Assembly (NCBI RefSeq): GCF_900100765.1
Contig: NZ_FNFO01000004.1
Location: 310,001 to 374,000 of the forward strand
Source of the DNA: Catalinimonas alkaloidigena
GTDB taxonomy: Bacteria; Bacteroidota; Bacteroidia; Cytophagales; Flexibacteraceae
Reading direction: 5' to 3'
DNA length: 64,000 nucleotides
Part shown: piece by piece, positions 9,801 through 17,319 of the stretch
Layout: each line of letters starts with the position of its first letter
Numbering within the stretch: the stretch's first letter is position 1
Made by a program: the position numbers and the translations under genes
The notes under the pieces: model-generated
The model's database searches: none
What the model was told of the DNA's origin: nothing
What the model saw: the letters and a program-made list of their open reading frames with translations, nothing else

Positions 9801-12800
9801 CCGGTAATGTTCGCGCTGGCCTGTGCTACCAGGGCAGTGAGGGTCACCGAATCGCCGACACAGAACGCCTCTGTTCCCACTACATCCAGACTCACGCCAA
9901 GGGGCGGGTAATAGCTGGTCACGTCATATTGCGCCTGTGCCGAGCATCCCTGTGCGTTGGAAACCAGCACGCGATAGGTACCGTTGTCGGTAATCTGCAG
10001 GGTACTGTTGGTAGCACCGGGCAGAAGCACACCGTTGCGGAACCATTGGAACAAGGTGCCCGTGCTGGCCGACGCATCGAGGGTCAACGCTACGCCCACA
10101 CACTGACCGGTGGCAGCCGGAGGCAAAATTGCCGCAACGGGCGGAGTTCCGATCTGGATGGTGACACTGCGCACAGCACTCAAACAACCGCTCGGGTCCT
10201 GCACCCGCACGCTGTACACACCTTCGCCCAACACGGTCGTATCCGGATTGCTGGATACCCCCAACGCATTTCCGTCTTTCGCCCAATAGTACAGGTAACC
10301 TGTGCCTCGTGGCTCGACCCGTAATGCCGCCGCCACACCCGCACAAATGCCGCCCGAGGCCGTCAGACTTGCGTCGATGGTCGTGAAGTTGTACGTCAAG
10401 GTATCGGAAAACGAACAGCCGTTAGCATCGACCGCCGTCACGCTGTAGCGCCCGCCGCTGGTGATCACCAGGCTATCGGCAGTGGACCCGTTGTTCCACC
10501 GGTAGCTTACAAAGCCTGCGGGTTGCGTGCGCAGCACCACCGCAGTGCCCGCACACACCGGCGCGGGCGAAATGATCTGAACCGGCGTAGCCTCCACGCG
10601 CTTCACCAGCACGGTTGCCGACGTGCCACAGCCCGCCGCATTGCGACCCATTACGTAATACTGGCCCGGCTCGGTCACCACGATGGCCGAATCGGTACTG
10701 GCAATCGGTCCGTTCGGGCCGCTCCAGGCGTATGTCAACGAATCGGCACCGGCAATCAGGATTACCGACGCACCCTCGCCACACAGCAGTTCCTCCGCAT
10801 TCAACGTTACGACCGGGCGCGGCGAAATGGTAACCAGTTGGCGAAAGACCTGCGTACAAGGCCCCACCGCGTAGGTGTAAGTCATTTCAAACGTCCCAAC
10901 TTTCGAGGGGACGAAGAGGTAGCGCCCATTGACCCATTTTAAGAGGTCCGGATCACCGGAAAACACCCCACCCGGGTACAGGGAGCGCAACGTATCGGTT
11001 GCCTCGTTCAGGCAGTACTGGAAATCAGGATTAAGGCCGTTCCAGATGCCCTCCCGGAAATTGTCGATGGCCAGACGGCGGATCGCGCCGTTTTCGCTGT
11101 CGGCAATGTCGATGAACCCGTTGATGTACACCGAAAGTGCCGTTGGGTAGAAGAACCGGGCCTCGTCGGGCGCACCGTCGGCGTAGCCGGGCAGGTTGTT
11201 GGTATCGGCCGGAGGAATGTTTCCCGCAATGGTCACCACGTTGCCCAGCGTATCCACTCGCCGGATGCTGTGGTTGTCGGTATCGGCAAAATAGACATTG
11301 GCCGATCCGTCCACACTCACGCCGAGCGAACGGCGCATCTGGTGTGCGCCCGCCCCGCTGAAGGGACCGTCGCGGAAGCCAACCTGACGGTTGGTAAGGG
11401 TCGATACTACGTTCCGGTTAAATTCTGTCGGATTGGTACTGTTGATCTTGATTCGCCGGATACTGAGGTTATCGTCATCGGCCAGGAACAGGTTGCCCCG
11501 GTCGGCCGCCATGTTGACAACTTGCCCGAAACGCGCTACCGTGGCTGTGCCGTCGCGGAAGCCGTACGTGCCGTCTCCGGCAAACGTCACCACCTCACCG
11601 GTCGCCAGTGCATAACGTTTGATGACCCAGTTTTTCGAGTCGGCGATGTAGAGGTATTCTTCGTTGGGATCAACCGCCAGCCCGGTGGGGAAGTTGAACC
11701 GCGCCTGCGTGCCGGGCACCGCAGCCTGTCCCATCAGCGGTACGTGTCCCGGTGCCGGCATCAGGGCAGAACTCCCCGCGACGACCGACACCAGCCCGTT
11801 GCTTACTTTCTTGATAACGTGGTTTTCGGCGTCGGCAATGTAGACGTCGCCGTTGGTCAGGGCCACAACGCCCACCGGAAAACGCAGGTACGACTGCCCC
11901 GCCATCACGGTGCCCACGTTGTTGGAATCGACCTGAGGTGTTCCGGCGATGATCGTCATCCGGCCCAGTGTGTCGATGCGCCGCACGACGCCTTCCTCCG
12001 AATCCGACACATAAATAGAGCCGTCGCACGCTGTGAACAAACTTTGCGGCAGGCGCAACAGATTACCGCCCCCGAAGCCGGAGCCGGGCGCGACCACCGT
12101 CGTCACGCAGGGCGCATCGGCCACGGAAAACGTTTGAGATACCTGCTGGTTACAGACCGCGTAGGTAATCGCATGGTCGCCAGGCCCTACCAACGAGGCT
12201 TTGAAGTAGTATTTGTCGAGTGACGTGTTGTAGAATACGCCCGGACCGGTAAAAACGCCTCCCGGAAAATCGGGAATCAGTTCGATGGGATTGTCGGCCA
12301 GACAGAACGACGTGCGAAACCCGGCCGCGTGCCAGTCGGCTCCCAGGGGATTGATCCGCACCAAGACGCTATCCAGGTAAGTACACGAAGGCACCGAGGT
12401 ATTGCGAATCGCGACGTAGACCAACGTATCGGTGGTCGGCGAAAAGGTAAAGTCGAAGTTGTTGGTGTATGCCCCCCCTGCCCAGGCAACCTGATAACTA
12501 CCCGACGGCTGAACGTTGCGCACGCGCAGCGTCACCGAGCTGGCCGCACACAAGGTGGTGTCGGGCGTCAGGTGATAGGTCAGCGGCGAGCAGTTCTGGG
12601 TGATGCCCAACACTACCCCCGACGAGGCCGTATCGCTGCATCCGTTGAAATTCCCGATGGCCCGCACGGTCAGATCCGCTACGGTTTCGGGCATGAGACC
12701 GGAAATTGTGTAGTTGGTCTGCGCACCGATCGACGTCCACGTACTGCCGCTGTCCAAGCTGACTTCGTACCGGTTGGCCAGTTTAACCGCCGGCCACGAA

Positions 12801-13408
12801 AACGTAATGGAGCTTTGGGTTGAGGTATAGTTTACAAACGGAGGCGTCAGACGCGGGTGCAAGGGACCGTTGGTCGGATTGACAAACGTGCCGTAGCTCC
12901 GCACCGAAGCGCCCGAGTACGTCGTTACATCTCCCTGGCTGCGCCACGTCAGGCCGTGGTTTTGTGCGCAGTTGGCAATGGGCAGCGCCAGGCGGGCGAT
13001 CAGCGCATTGGTGTCGGGCACGGGTACCCCCGGCGGCGCGACACCCGTTTTTGCGTACGTATTCAGGATCAGGTAATTGCCCAGTCCCCCTTTGGTCAGG
13101 GTCATTTGGTCGTACTTGGCCGACGTCTGGGTGGCACTCCACCGCCCTTTCCGCACGATCTGGTCGCTGCTGACCGTACTCAGGTCGATTCCGCTGCCGT
13201 TGACGTCGAACACAAAGTTGGACGTCCCCAGTTCGAAGGGGGCCGAGCCGCTTCTGCGGGCCATCATCACATCGACGTAGAGGCTGTCGAAGGTCGTGTT
13301 GAAAGAAGGAACCAGCGTAAGTCGGTAGTCAATTTGGGCAGAAACCTTACTTCCCCCCAAAAGAGCCAAAGTGAAGAAGATCCAGGCCAGACAAGAGCGT
13401 GTCCACAT
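6875..13408 (-). CDS. Giant T9SS type B surface protein with NHL propeller and Ig-like repeats
   Basis: A 2177-residue cell-surface protein, likely adhesin-like. Order seen: signal peptide (to about 24); an N-terminal beta module (25-170) shared with the type A protein encoded upstream; a fibronectin-III-like domain (about 190-270, ITFSWPAV...YTISGLMPET); an NHL-repeat propeller (about 440-800, repeated IADSEN/ADTDNHSIRRVDTLG); a long series of roughly 80-90-residue Ig-like domains, many ending in GCSDTSA; a PKD domain near the C-terminus (TWAFGDGTSSSEPSP); and a type B/gliding-motility C-terminal sorting domain (VFVPNIFDP, MFRVYDRWGELLY, PVGAYTYMVKGKF). The sorting domain predicts T9SS export. 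It is the first gene of a unit with PorP/SprF and the OmpA/LysM protein. Confidence 0.93.
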   Translation of the reverse strand: MWTRSCLAWIFFTLALLGGSKVSAQIDYRLTLVPSFNTTFDSLYVDVMMARRSGSAPFELGTSNFVFDVNGSGIDLSTVSSDQIVRKGRWSATQTSAKYDQMTLTKGGLGNYLILNTYAKTGVAPPGVPVPDTNALIARLALPIANCAQNHGLTWRSQGDVTTYSGASVRSYGTFVNPTNGPLHPRLTPPFVNYTSTQSSITFSWPAVKLANRYEVSLDSGSTWTSIGAQTNYTISGLMPETVADLTVRAIGNFNGCSDTASSGVVLGITQNCSPLTYHLTPDTTLCAASSVTLRVRNVQPSGSYQVAWAGGAYTNNFDFTFSPTTDTLVYVAIRNTSVPSCTYLDSVLVRINPLGADWHAAGFRTSFCLADNPIELIPDFPGGVFTGPGVFYNTSLDKYYFKASLVGPGDHAITYAVCNQQVSQTFSVADAPCVTTVVAPGSGFGGGNLLRLPQSLFTACDGSIYVSDSEEGVVRRIDTLGRMTIIAGTPQVDSNNVGTVMAGQSYLRFPVGVVALTNGDVYIADAENHVIKKVSNGLVSVVAGSSALMPAPGHVPLMGQAAVPGTQARFNFPTGLAVDPNEEYLYIADSKNWVIKRYALATGEVVTFAGDGTYGFRDGTATVARFGQVVNMAADRGNLFLADDDNLSIRRIKINSTNPTEFNRNVVSTLTNRQVGFRDGPFSGAGAHQMRRSLGVSVDGSANVYFADTDNHSIRRVDTLGNVVTIAGNIPPADTNNLPGYADGAPDEARFFYPTALSVYINGFIDIADSENGAIRRLAIDNFREGIWNGLNPDFQYCLNEATDTLRSLYPGGVFSGDPDLLKWVNGRYLFVPSKVGTFEMTYTYAVGPCTQVFRQLVTISPRPVVTLNAEELLCGEGASVILIAGADSLTYAWSGPNGPIASTDSAIVVTEPGQYYVMGRNAAGCGTSATVLVKRVEATPVQIISPAPVCAGTAVVLRTQPAGFVSYRWNNGSTADSLVITSGGRYSVTAVDANGCSFSDTLTYNFTTIDASLTASGGICAGVAAALRVEPRGTGYLYYWAKDGNALGVSSNPDTTVLGEGVYSVRVQDPSGCLSAVRSVTIQIGTPPVAAILPPAATGQCVGVALTLDASASTGTLFQWFRNGVLLPGATNSTLQITDNGTYRVLVSNAQGCSAQAQYDVTSYYPPLGVSLDVVGTEAFCVGDSVTLTALVAQASANITGYQWLKNGNPIAGATDSTYKAYEAGIYRVIAYDANCSDTSAADAADTLLVNPRPSKLTLTASKTALCPSGDFVRLTVTGGTGATRFQWLRNNVPLSMGSRKDTLVTGGGTYKVIAYNTNYCDTTSNEVTLLVLPKPTVTLASLSGDSACVGDIIQLKTGGSTTLASYKYFRNGVPITGQITDASPSFLFYSTGTYKVVAFDSSGCNSDSAQVRIVARPQPFAALVPVGEVSACTNNTVTLSAASSNAGPNARYRWIRNGVADATSSASAELLVNKEGRYRVIVYNQMGCSDTSAVLVLRIRPTPVAAIQPADSALFCIGGSTVLTAVDSAGTADSYEWLNENGSMGVGTSEIQVSQPGWYRVVITNSAGCSDTSAAVRVAHYSDLPVARLSQIGGKTCPGSPIAFTHVGSENTVNIQYLRNGEPITDVMTPRDTFFMAQGQYQLVAFSAAGCSDTSAAVAPAFYRPPFAAIVPAQPQYYCAGDGGVAMSAATSAPGDTTIMGYQWLRYVGNVATPVAGITTNADTILSAGNFQVAVFDHNGCSDTSAVVQIIQTARPVAVLSQPVTTTACEGDSIRLSAGASREADSFEWLRNGVSVYKGTTKGDSIFYAAESGTYALVATNAGCSDTSVAVVSLSIAPRPELTLAAVTYACDAPSVTLNAGNPGARFRWNTGDTTQTLVVTTAGFYSVAITTPGGCTDSARTEVRFLTIPGRVEAQELGASCADETIALAATSSGNELEITWTTNGTGTLRNADQLTASYEPGPGDLDQVQFIITVRNPCGEARDTVTATILPSTEATFSYDPDAVLPGDPIRFTPLNLDPAHTYTWAFGDGTSSSEPSPVKSYPNEGKYRVWLTLQNQYGCRDTASVIVEVIRTQVVFVPNIFDPQADNPHNRTLRVYGTSIQSGDFMFRVYDRWGELLYETSSFEEANQTGWTGRRNNAGDLLPVGAYTYMVKGKFLDGTPFEKVGTATLIQ
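7911..9710 (-). repeat. In-gene repeat units of the Ig-like array
   Basis: A near-identical DNA core of about 17 bases, GAGGTATCGCTACAGCC on the plus strand, recurs near 7917, 8166, 8436, 8927 and, more diverged, near 8682 and 9690. Spacing in the first five is about 245-270 bases. It encodes the GCSDTSA motif ending each Ig-like domain. The conservation at base level, inside domains that otherwise diverge, could support recombination that changes the number of repeats. Confidence 0.6.
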
Positions 13409-13689
13409 AGGAGCAGTGATCAGACTAAATGGAATGGCATGCCAAAACGGGCCTGCCTTCGTCGTTTATGCGTCAGTAATCAGCGTACGGAACACTCTCG
13501 TGGGAACGGGAAGAAGATAATACTCAAGCCATTCTGGATTCTACCGCCCCCCAAAGCAATTCCGCAAGCCAAAGTAGCGAAGAATGCACCACTTCAGCCC
13601 GCGGAAGAAAAGCCTGTGAATAAAAGCGAAGTAAGGAAGAAGGGAAAAACTACTTTTGAAAAAAATTGAGCACACCTGTACGTCAAACC

Positions 13690-14940
13690 TTACCTGATTT
13701 CCAGCGCGCGGTACGTCGCCGTGGCGCCCTCATACGTGAAGCGAATCAGGTAATAGCCACTCCCCTGTCCGTAAGCGGCCGCCCCGAAATCCGTCGTGTG
13801 TGCTCCGGCTGGCAGGGCTTTGTCGACCAGGGTAGCGACTTTCACCCCGGTGGCATTGTACACTTCGATCAGGACCGGCCCCGCTTTCGGCAGTTGGTAA
13901 TGAATGGACGTGGCTACCTGATAAGGATTGGGATACACCTCGAAACGAAAAGCGGCGGGCGTCTCGGCAACTGGCGTGGTATAGTAGTCGTACGGTTCCG
14001 ACTGCGTCGTGCCGCACAGACTCGTGACCTCAACGTTGTATACACCATTGGCGGTCGGTACCCAGGTCTGCGCCATGGCCCCGGCAATCGGCTGGCCGTC
14101 CAGGTACCATTGATAGGCCAGGCCCTGGTCGGCCACCAGCGTATCGCCGAGTTGCGTGATTGCACCCGCTTGCGGCTCGACCACGTCGAGGTGAACCGAT
14201 GTGCTGCGCAGCGAAGTATCGCATAGCGAAGCCTGCACTGCATAGTCGCCGGTAGTTTCGGCGATCAGCTCGGCAGCGGTCGCCCCTTCGATGGCGACCC
14301 CGTTGCGGAACCATTGGAATGAGCCTTTGCCCTGGGCCGTCAGCAGCGCTGTGGTGCCGGCGCAAATCGTGGTGTTGGAAGACACGACCGTCGGCACGCT
14401 AAACGTCTTTTTCAGATCCAGCGAAGCCGGTGCCACCAGTTGTGCCTGCGCCTTGATGTCGTTTCCGGCAAAGTCGAACAGTGCCATGGGACCTTGTAAC
14501 CAGGTGATGTGATTGATACCACAGGGGCTGAGCACCGGTACACCCACGCGTGCAATCCGCTGTTTGGTCGACGTTATGGCCCGGCCGGCCCCGTTGCCCG
14601 ACGTTTTCTGAAAGATCGAGACGTTTACAAATCCTTTTCCGCCGACGGAGAGCGCGTTGTAAGAGCCAGGCATCGTCCGGCTGTCCCACGGTCCCACAGA
14701 CGTTTCGACCAGAAACTTACGGGCCACATCCAGTTGATCGGCCGAAAGCTGCACGGCAAAATTGGCCGAGCCCAGCACAAAGTCGGTGCCGCTGGTCTTC
14801 CGCACAAAAAAGTCCAGGTACAGGGTATCGTGCTGCACCGACTGTTCGACCGAAACATCGAAGGTAGACTGGGCACGCACCGCCGTTCCCGTCAACAGGA
14901 AGAAACTCAGCAGCAAGAAGTATCCGTAGCGCATCGTCAT
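13690..14940 (-). CDS. T9SS type A sorting-domain protein sharing the adhesin's N-terminal module
   Basis: A 416-residue secreted protein starting at the ATG at 14940 (the longer frame begins only with TTG). Signal peptide LLLSFFLLTGTAVRAQ; residues about 22-170 form a beta module aligning by eye with the N-terminus of the 2177-aa protein downstream (DTLYLDFFVRKTSGTDFVLG against DSLYVDVMMARRSGSAPFEL, then IARVGVPV against IARLALPI). Next come two Ig-like repeats of about 75 residues, the first with FQWFRNGVAIEGA and the second with YQWYLDGQPIAGA. The C-terminal 75 residues are a type A sorting domain (FRFEVYPNPY, VLIEVYNATGVKVATL, GYYLIRFTYEG). Its role is unknown. The 18-base gap from the upstream stop suggests co-transcription. 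Confidence 0.88.
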   Translation of the reverse strand: MTMRYGYFLLLSFFLLTGTAVRAQSTFDVSVEQSVQHDTLYLDFFVRKTSGTDFVLGSANFAVQLSADQLDVARKFLVETSVGPWDSRTMPGSYNALSVGGKGFVNVSIFQKTSGNGAGRAITSTKQRIARVGVPVLSPCGINHITWLQGPMALFDFAGNDIKAQAQLVAPASLDLKKTFSVPTVVSSNTTICAGTTALLTAQGKGSFQWFRNGVAIEGATAAELIAETTGDYAVQASLCDTSLRSTSVHLDVVEPQAGAITQLGDTLVADQGLAYQWYLDGQPIAGAMAQTWVPTANGVYNVEVTSLCGTTQSEPYDYYTTPVAETPAAFRFEVYPNPYQVATSIHYQLPKAGPVLIEVYNATGVKVATLVDKALPAGAHTTDFGAAAYGQGSGYYLIRFTYEGATATYRALEIR

Positions 14941-14958
14941 GATCTTTTCAGGAAACAA

Positions 14959-15795
14959 TTAAGGTTGGCCTGCTTTGAAACCGGCGAAATAGAGGGCGTC
15001 GTTGGCCCGCGAAGCAATCTTGTAATCGCGGGCGTTGATCTCACCCGACAGGTCTACGTCGCGAGGGTCGTACACCGGCGACAGAAACCCGATGCCTTCG
15101 CGCACACCGGCCGTCACCTGATTGAAATCGTTGGCGTTGGTTTCGTAGCGCGAATCCTGGTAGCCGTCGCCGGCAATCATGCCGTAGCGCATCCCCGAAA
15201 GCGGCTTGGCCCCCGCCCCGTAGACATGCTCCAGGTCGCCCAGGTCATAACTCCCCGCCAGCGGATGATACACCGAGGTTTCGGGGCTTGAGGTGCTGAG
15301 CCAAATCGCTTCGGCCGACATAACGGGCAGGTGGTTGCGGTGTTTGATCACCACGTAGTAGTTCCCGCCGGGCAGCGCCGTGGTAATTTCCGCATACGTC
15401 CGTTGTCCGGTTTTAAAGTCGCGAATGGTACCGTCGTTCAGCAGCCAAGCGTAACCCGTTGCCAGCGGTGTGGTGACGTTCGGGTCCGTACGGAGTTCCA
15501 GTTTGACGACATCGACCGCCCGGGCAGGAACGGCATAGCCCGACGCCATACGTTGCCCAATGGGCGAAATAGAATCGCCCTGAGCGCTGTAGTACGTCGC
15601 CAGTACCCCTTTTTGCTGCAGATCGGTCCGCATCGTATCGGCCTGCGGCTGGTAAGCGCCTTCCAGCCACACCCGCAGGTTCAACTTGAGGGTTTCTTGT
15701 GCCCACGCCGGGGTGCCTGCCAGCAAGAACAAAGCGGCGACAAGCACTGCCACCCGCGGCTCGAAAAAGGCAAAAACGGTTCGGTATCGGGTCAT
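14959..15795 (-). CDS. Secreted protein with dockerin-like calcium motif
   Basis: A 278-residue exported protein; the ATG at 15795 (MTRYRTVF) precedes a good signal peptide (VLVAALFLLAGTPAWAQ), so the longer frame to 15921 is not used here. The mature start LKLNLRVWLEGAYQPQADTM and the central GNYYVVIKHRNHLPVMSA belong to a family common in Bacteroidota, often near T9SS proteins, with no assigned function. Near the C-terminus VDLSGEINARDYKIAS has the D-x-[DS]-G-x-[IV]-N-x-x-D spacing of a dockerin/EF-hand-like calcium loop; the earlier IAGDGYQDSRYE could be the partner half. No sorting domain is visible, so retention elsewhere in the envelope is possible. It is the first gene after a strong promoter. 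Confidence 0.8.
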   Translation of the reverse strand: MTRYRTVFAFFEPRVAVLVAALFLLAGTPAWAQETLKLNLRVWLEGAYQPQADTMRTDLQQKGVLATYYSAQGDSISPIGQRMASGYAVPARAVDVVKLELRTDPNVTTPLATGYAWLLNDGTIRDFKTGQRTYAEITTALPGGNYYVVIKHRNHLPVMSAEAIWLSTSSPETSVYHPLAGSYDLGDLEHVYGAGAKPLSGMRYGMIAGDGYQDSRYETNANDFNQVTAGVREGIGFLSPVYDPRDVDLSGEINARDYKIASRANDALYFAGFKAGQP

Positions 15796-16179
15796 TTCTT
15801 CAGAAAAAGGCGATTCAGTACAACTCTTTTTTTCTCGGGAAACCTTACTTAATGGTCTTAACGGGGCGTTCAAGCCTTCGAATTTGCAGGAAACGGGACT
15901 GGATTTATTACCACAATTCACTATCCACCAGCACTTTATCTCTTTACTTTGTCCTATCTAATCCCGTTACCCATCTCTCCCGAATGCGAAATTTACTATT
16001 ATTTGATACAAAAGTAATATATAACATTACATACGCAATGATTTTATTTAAAATAATTCGAGAATAATACCACACCATCCGTCGAGACGTGATGATCACC
16101 TGCCGGCGACCGGCCGATTTTCCCTAAAATTGTGGTTGGAGCGGTGGCCTAAACGGGCACACTGCGTACATCAGGAAAC
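15796..16179. other. Intergenic region between divergent genes
   Basis: No gene of credible composition. The stretch around 15985-16070 is markedly AT-rich against its surroundings and holds the minus-strand promoter. A GCCGG-CGA-CCGGC hairpin lies at 16102-16114, followed by GATTTTCCC. No convincing plus-strand promoter for the acyltransferase was seen. Confidence 0.6.
16009..16038 (-). promoter_or_regulatory. Promoter of the dockerin-like/T9SS gene group
   Basis: Minus strand: TTG (16038-16036), 19-base spacer, TACTTTTG (16016-16009), an exact -7 match with canonical spacing. Transcription from about 16002 would give a leader of roughly 200 bases before the ATG at 15795. Confidence 0.65.
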
Positions 16180-16953
16180 ATGAGAAAGCTCTATCGGGCG
16201 TGGAGCCTTTTTTGGTTCGCTTTTTTCTACACGCTCTTATTTCCCTGGTTCTGGTTGTTTCTGCGCCGCAAGGCGTGGTTTCGTTACACCGGTCCGTTGA
16301 ATCGGATCTGGGCCCACCTGTTCTATGCCTTCAGTTTCTTCCCCATTCGGGTAGAGCGACGGTTCCGGGTGAAGAAAGGCGAGCAGTACATTTTCTGCCC
16401 GAACCACGCTTCTTACCTCGACATCCCGACGACAGGCTATGCCCTGCCGGGTTACATTACGTACATGGGGAAAAGCTCGCTGGCACGGGTGCCGCTGTTC
16501 GGCTACATGTTTAAAAAACTGCACATTACGGTCGACCGCAAAAGCCGGATGGGGCGATACCGTAGCCTGATTGCGGCCCGGGAGGCACTGGAGCGCGGCA
16601 GCCATCTGGTTATTTTCCCGGAAGGGGGCATTCCTGACCACCCGATGCCGGCGCTGGCTCCGTTCAAAGACGGGCCGTTCCGGCTGGCCCTGGAAAAACA
16701 GCTTCCCATCGTGCCGGTCACCATTCCTTACAACTGGATCATTCTGCCCGACGACGGCAAGTTTCTGCCGCGTCGCCATCCCGGTAAAGTCATTCTCCAC
16801 GAGCCCATTGTGACCCAGGGGATGACGATAGAGCACCTGGAAGAACTGAAGCAACGCACCTACGAAGTAATCTACCAGGAAATGGTACGCCACTTTCCGG
16901 ACCAGATGTCGCCCCGCCTCCGTCCGGTTGGGGAATTTGACGGGAAGTCGTGA
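16180..16953 (+). CDS. 1-acyl-sn-glycerol-3-phosphate acyltransferase (PlsC family)
   Basis: A 257-residue inner-membrane acyltransferase, expected to make phosphatidic acid from lysophosphatidic acid. The catalytic H-x4-D is H76-ASYL-D81 (NHASYLD); the phosphate-binding FPEGG lies at about 146-150 and the PVTIP block near 175. An N-terminal hydrophobic segment (about 9-28, WSLFWFAFFYTLLFPWFWLFL) anchors it. The C-terminal region is ordinary. gatC starts 27 bases downstream, suggesting shared transcription. The family also contains acyltransferases with other acceptors, so substrate identity is inferred. Confidence 0.92.
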   Translation: MRKLYRAWSLFWFAFFYTLLFPWFWLFLRRKAWFRYTGPLNRIWAHLFYAFSFFPIRVERRFRVKKGEQYIFCPNHASYLDIPTTGYALPGYITYMGKSSLARVPLFGYMFKKLHITVDRKSRMGRYRSLIAAREALERGSHLVIFPEGGIPDHPMPALAPFKDGPFRLALEKQLPIVPVTIPYNWIILPDDGKFLPRRHPGKVILHEPIVTQGMTIEHLEELKQRTYEVIYQEMVRHFPDQMSPRLRPVGEFDGKS

Positions 16954-16980
16954 TATTGCGCATTTAATCTGCTGATACTT

Positions 16981-17301
16981 ATGAAGATCGACCTGGCTAC
17001 TGTACAACACATTGCCAACCTGGCCCGCCTCGAACTGGACACGGCCAACGCCAAAACCATGATGAAGGACCTGAACCGGATTCTGGACTGGATGGAAAAA
17101 CTGAACGAGCTGGACACCGACCAGGTAGAACCCCTGACCCACATGTCGGAGGAAATCAACATGTTCCGCGACGATGTGGTGAAGCCTACCCTGCCGCGCG
17201 AAGAAGGTCTGCGCAATGCTCCTCAGCAAGACGGCACCTTTTTCCGGGTTCCGAAAGTGATTGAGGCGTACGACGAGCCCCAGTCGGGTCGTTCCAAGTA
17301 A
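16981..17301 (+). CDS. gatC: Asp-tRNA(Asn)/Glu-tRNA(Gln) amidotransferase subunit C
   Basis: A 106-residue subunit of the GatCAB amidotransferase, which amidates mischarged Asp-tRNA(Asn) or Glu-tRNA(Gln). The family signature is clear: VQHIANLARLEL near the start, LNRILDWMEKLNELDTD in the middle, VEPLTHM, then the LREEG-like PREEGLRNAPQ and FFRVPKVIEA tail that wraps GatA. gatA and gatB are not in the window, which is common because gatC is often unlinked in this phylum. Confidence 0.96.
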   Translation: MKIDLATVQHIANLARLELDTANAKTMMKDLNRILDWMEKLNELDTDQVEPLTHMSEEINMFRDDVVKPTLPREEGLRNAPQQDGTFFRVPKVIEAYDEPQSGRSK

Positions 17302-17319
17302 TACTTTCTCCAAGCGATT

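Noticed and set aside
13651-13658. TACTTTTG on the plus strand, an exact -7 match
   Set aside because: No plus-strand gene follows and no -33 TTG is at normal distance; likely chance.
7124-13669. Many plus-strand frames over 200 residues opposite the T9SS genes
   Set aside because: GC-rich codon bias opens the opposite frames; they lack signals and motifs, while the minus-strand proteins have clear domains.
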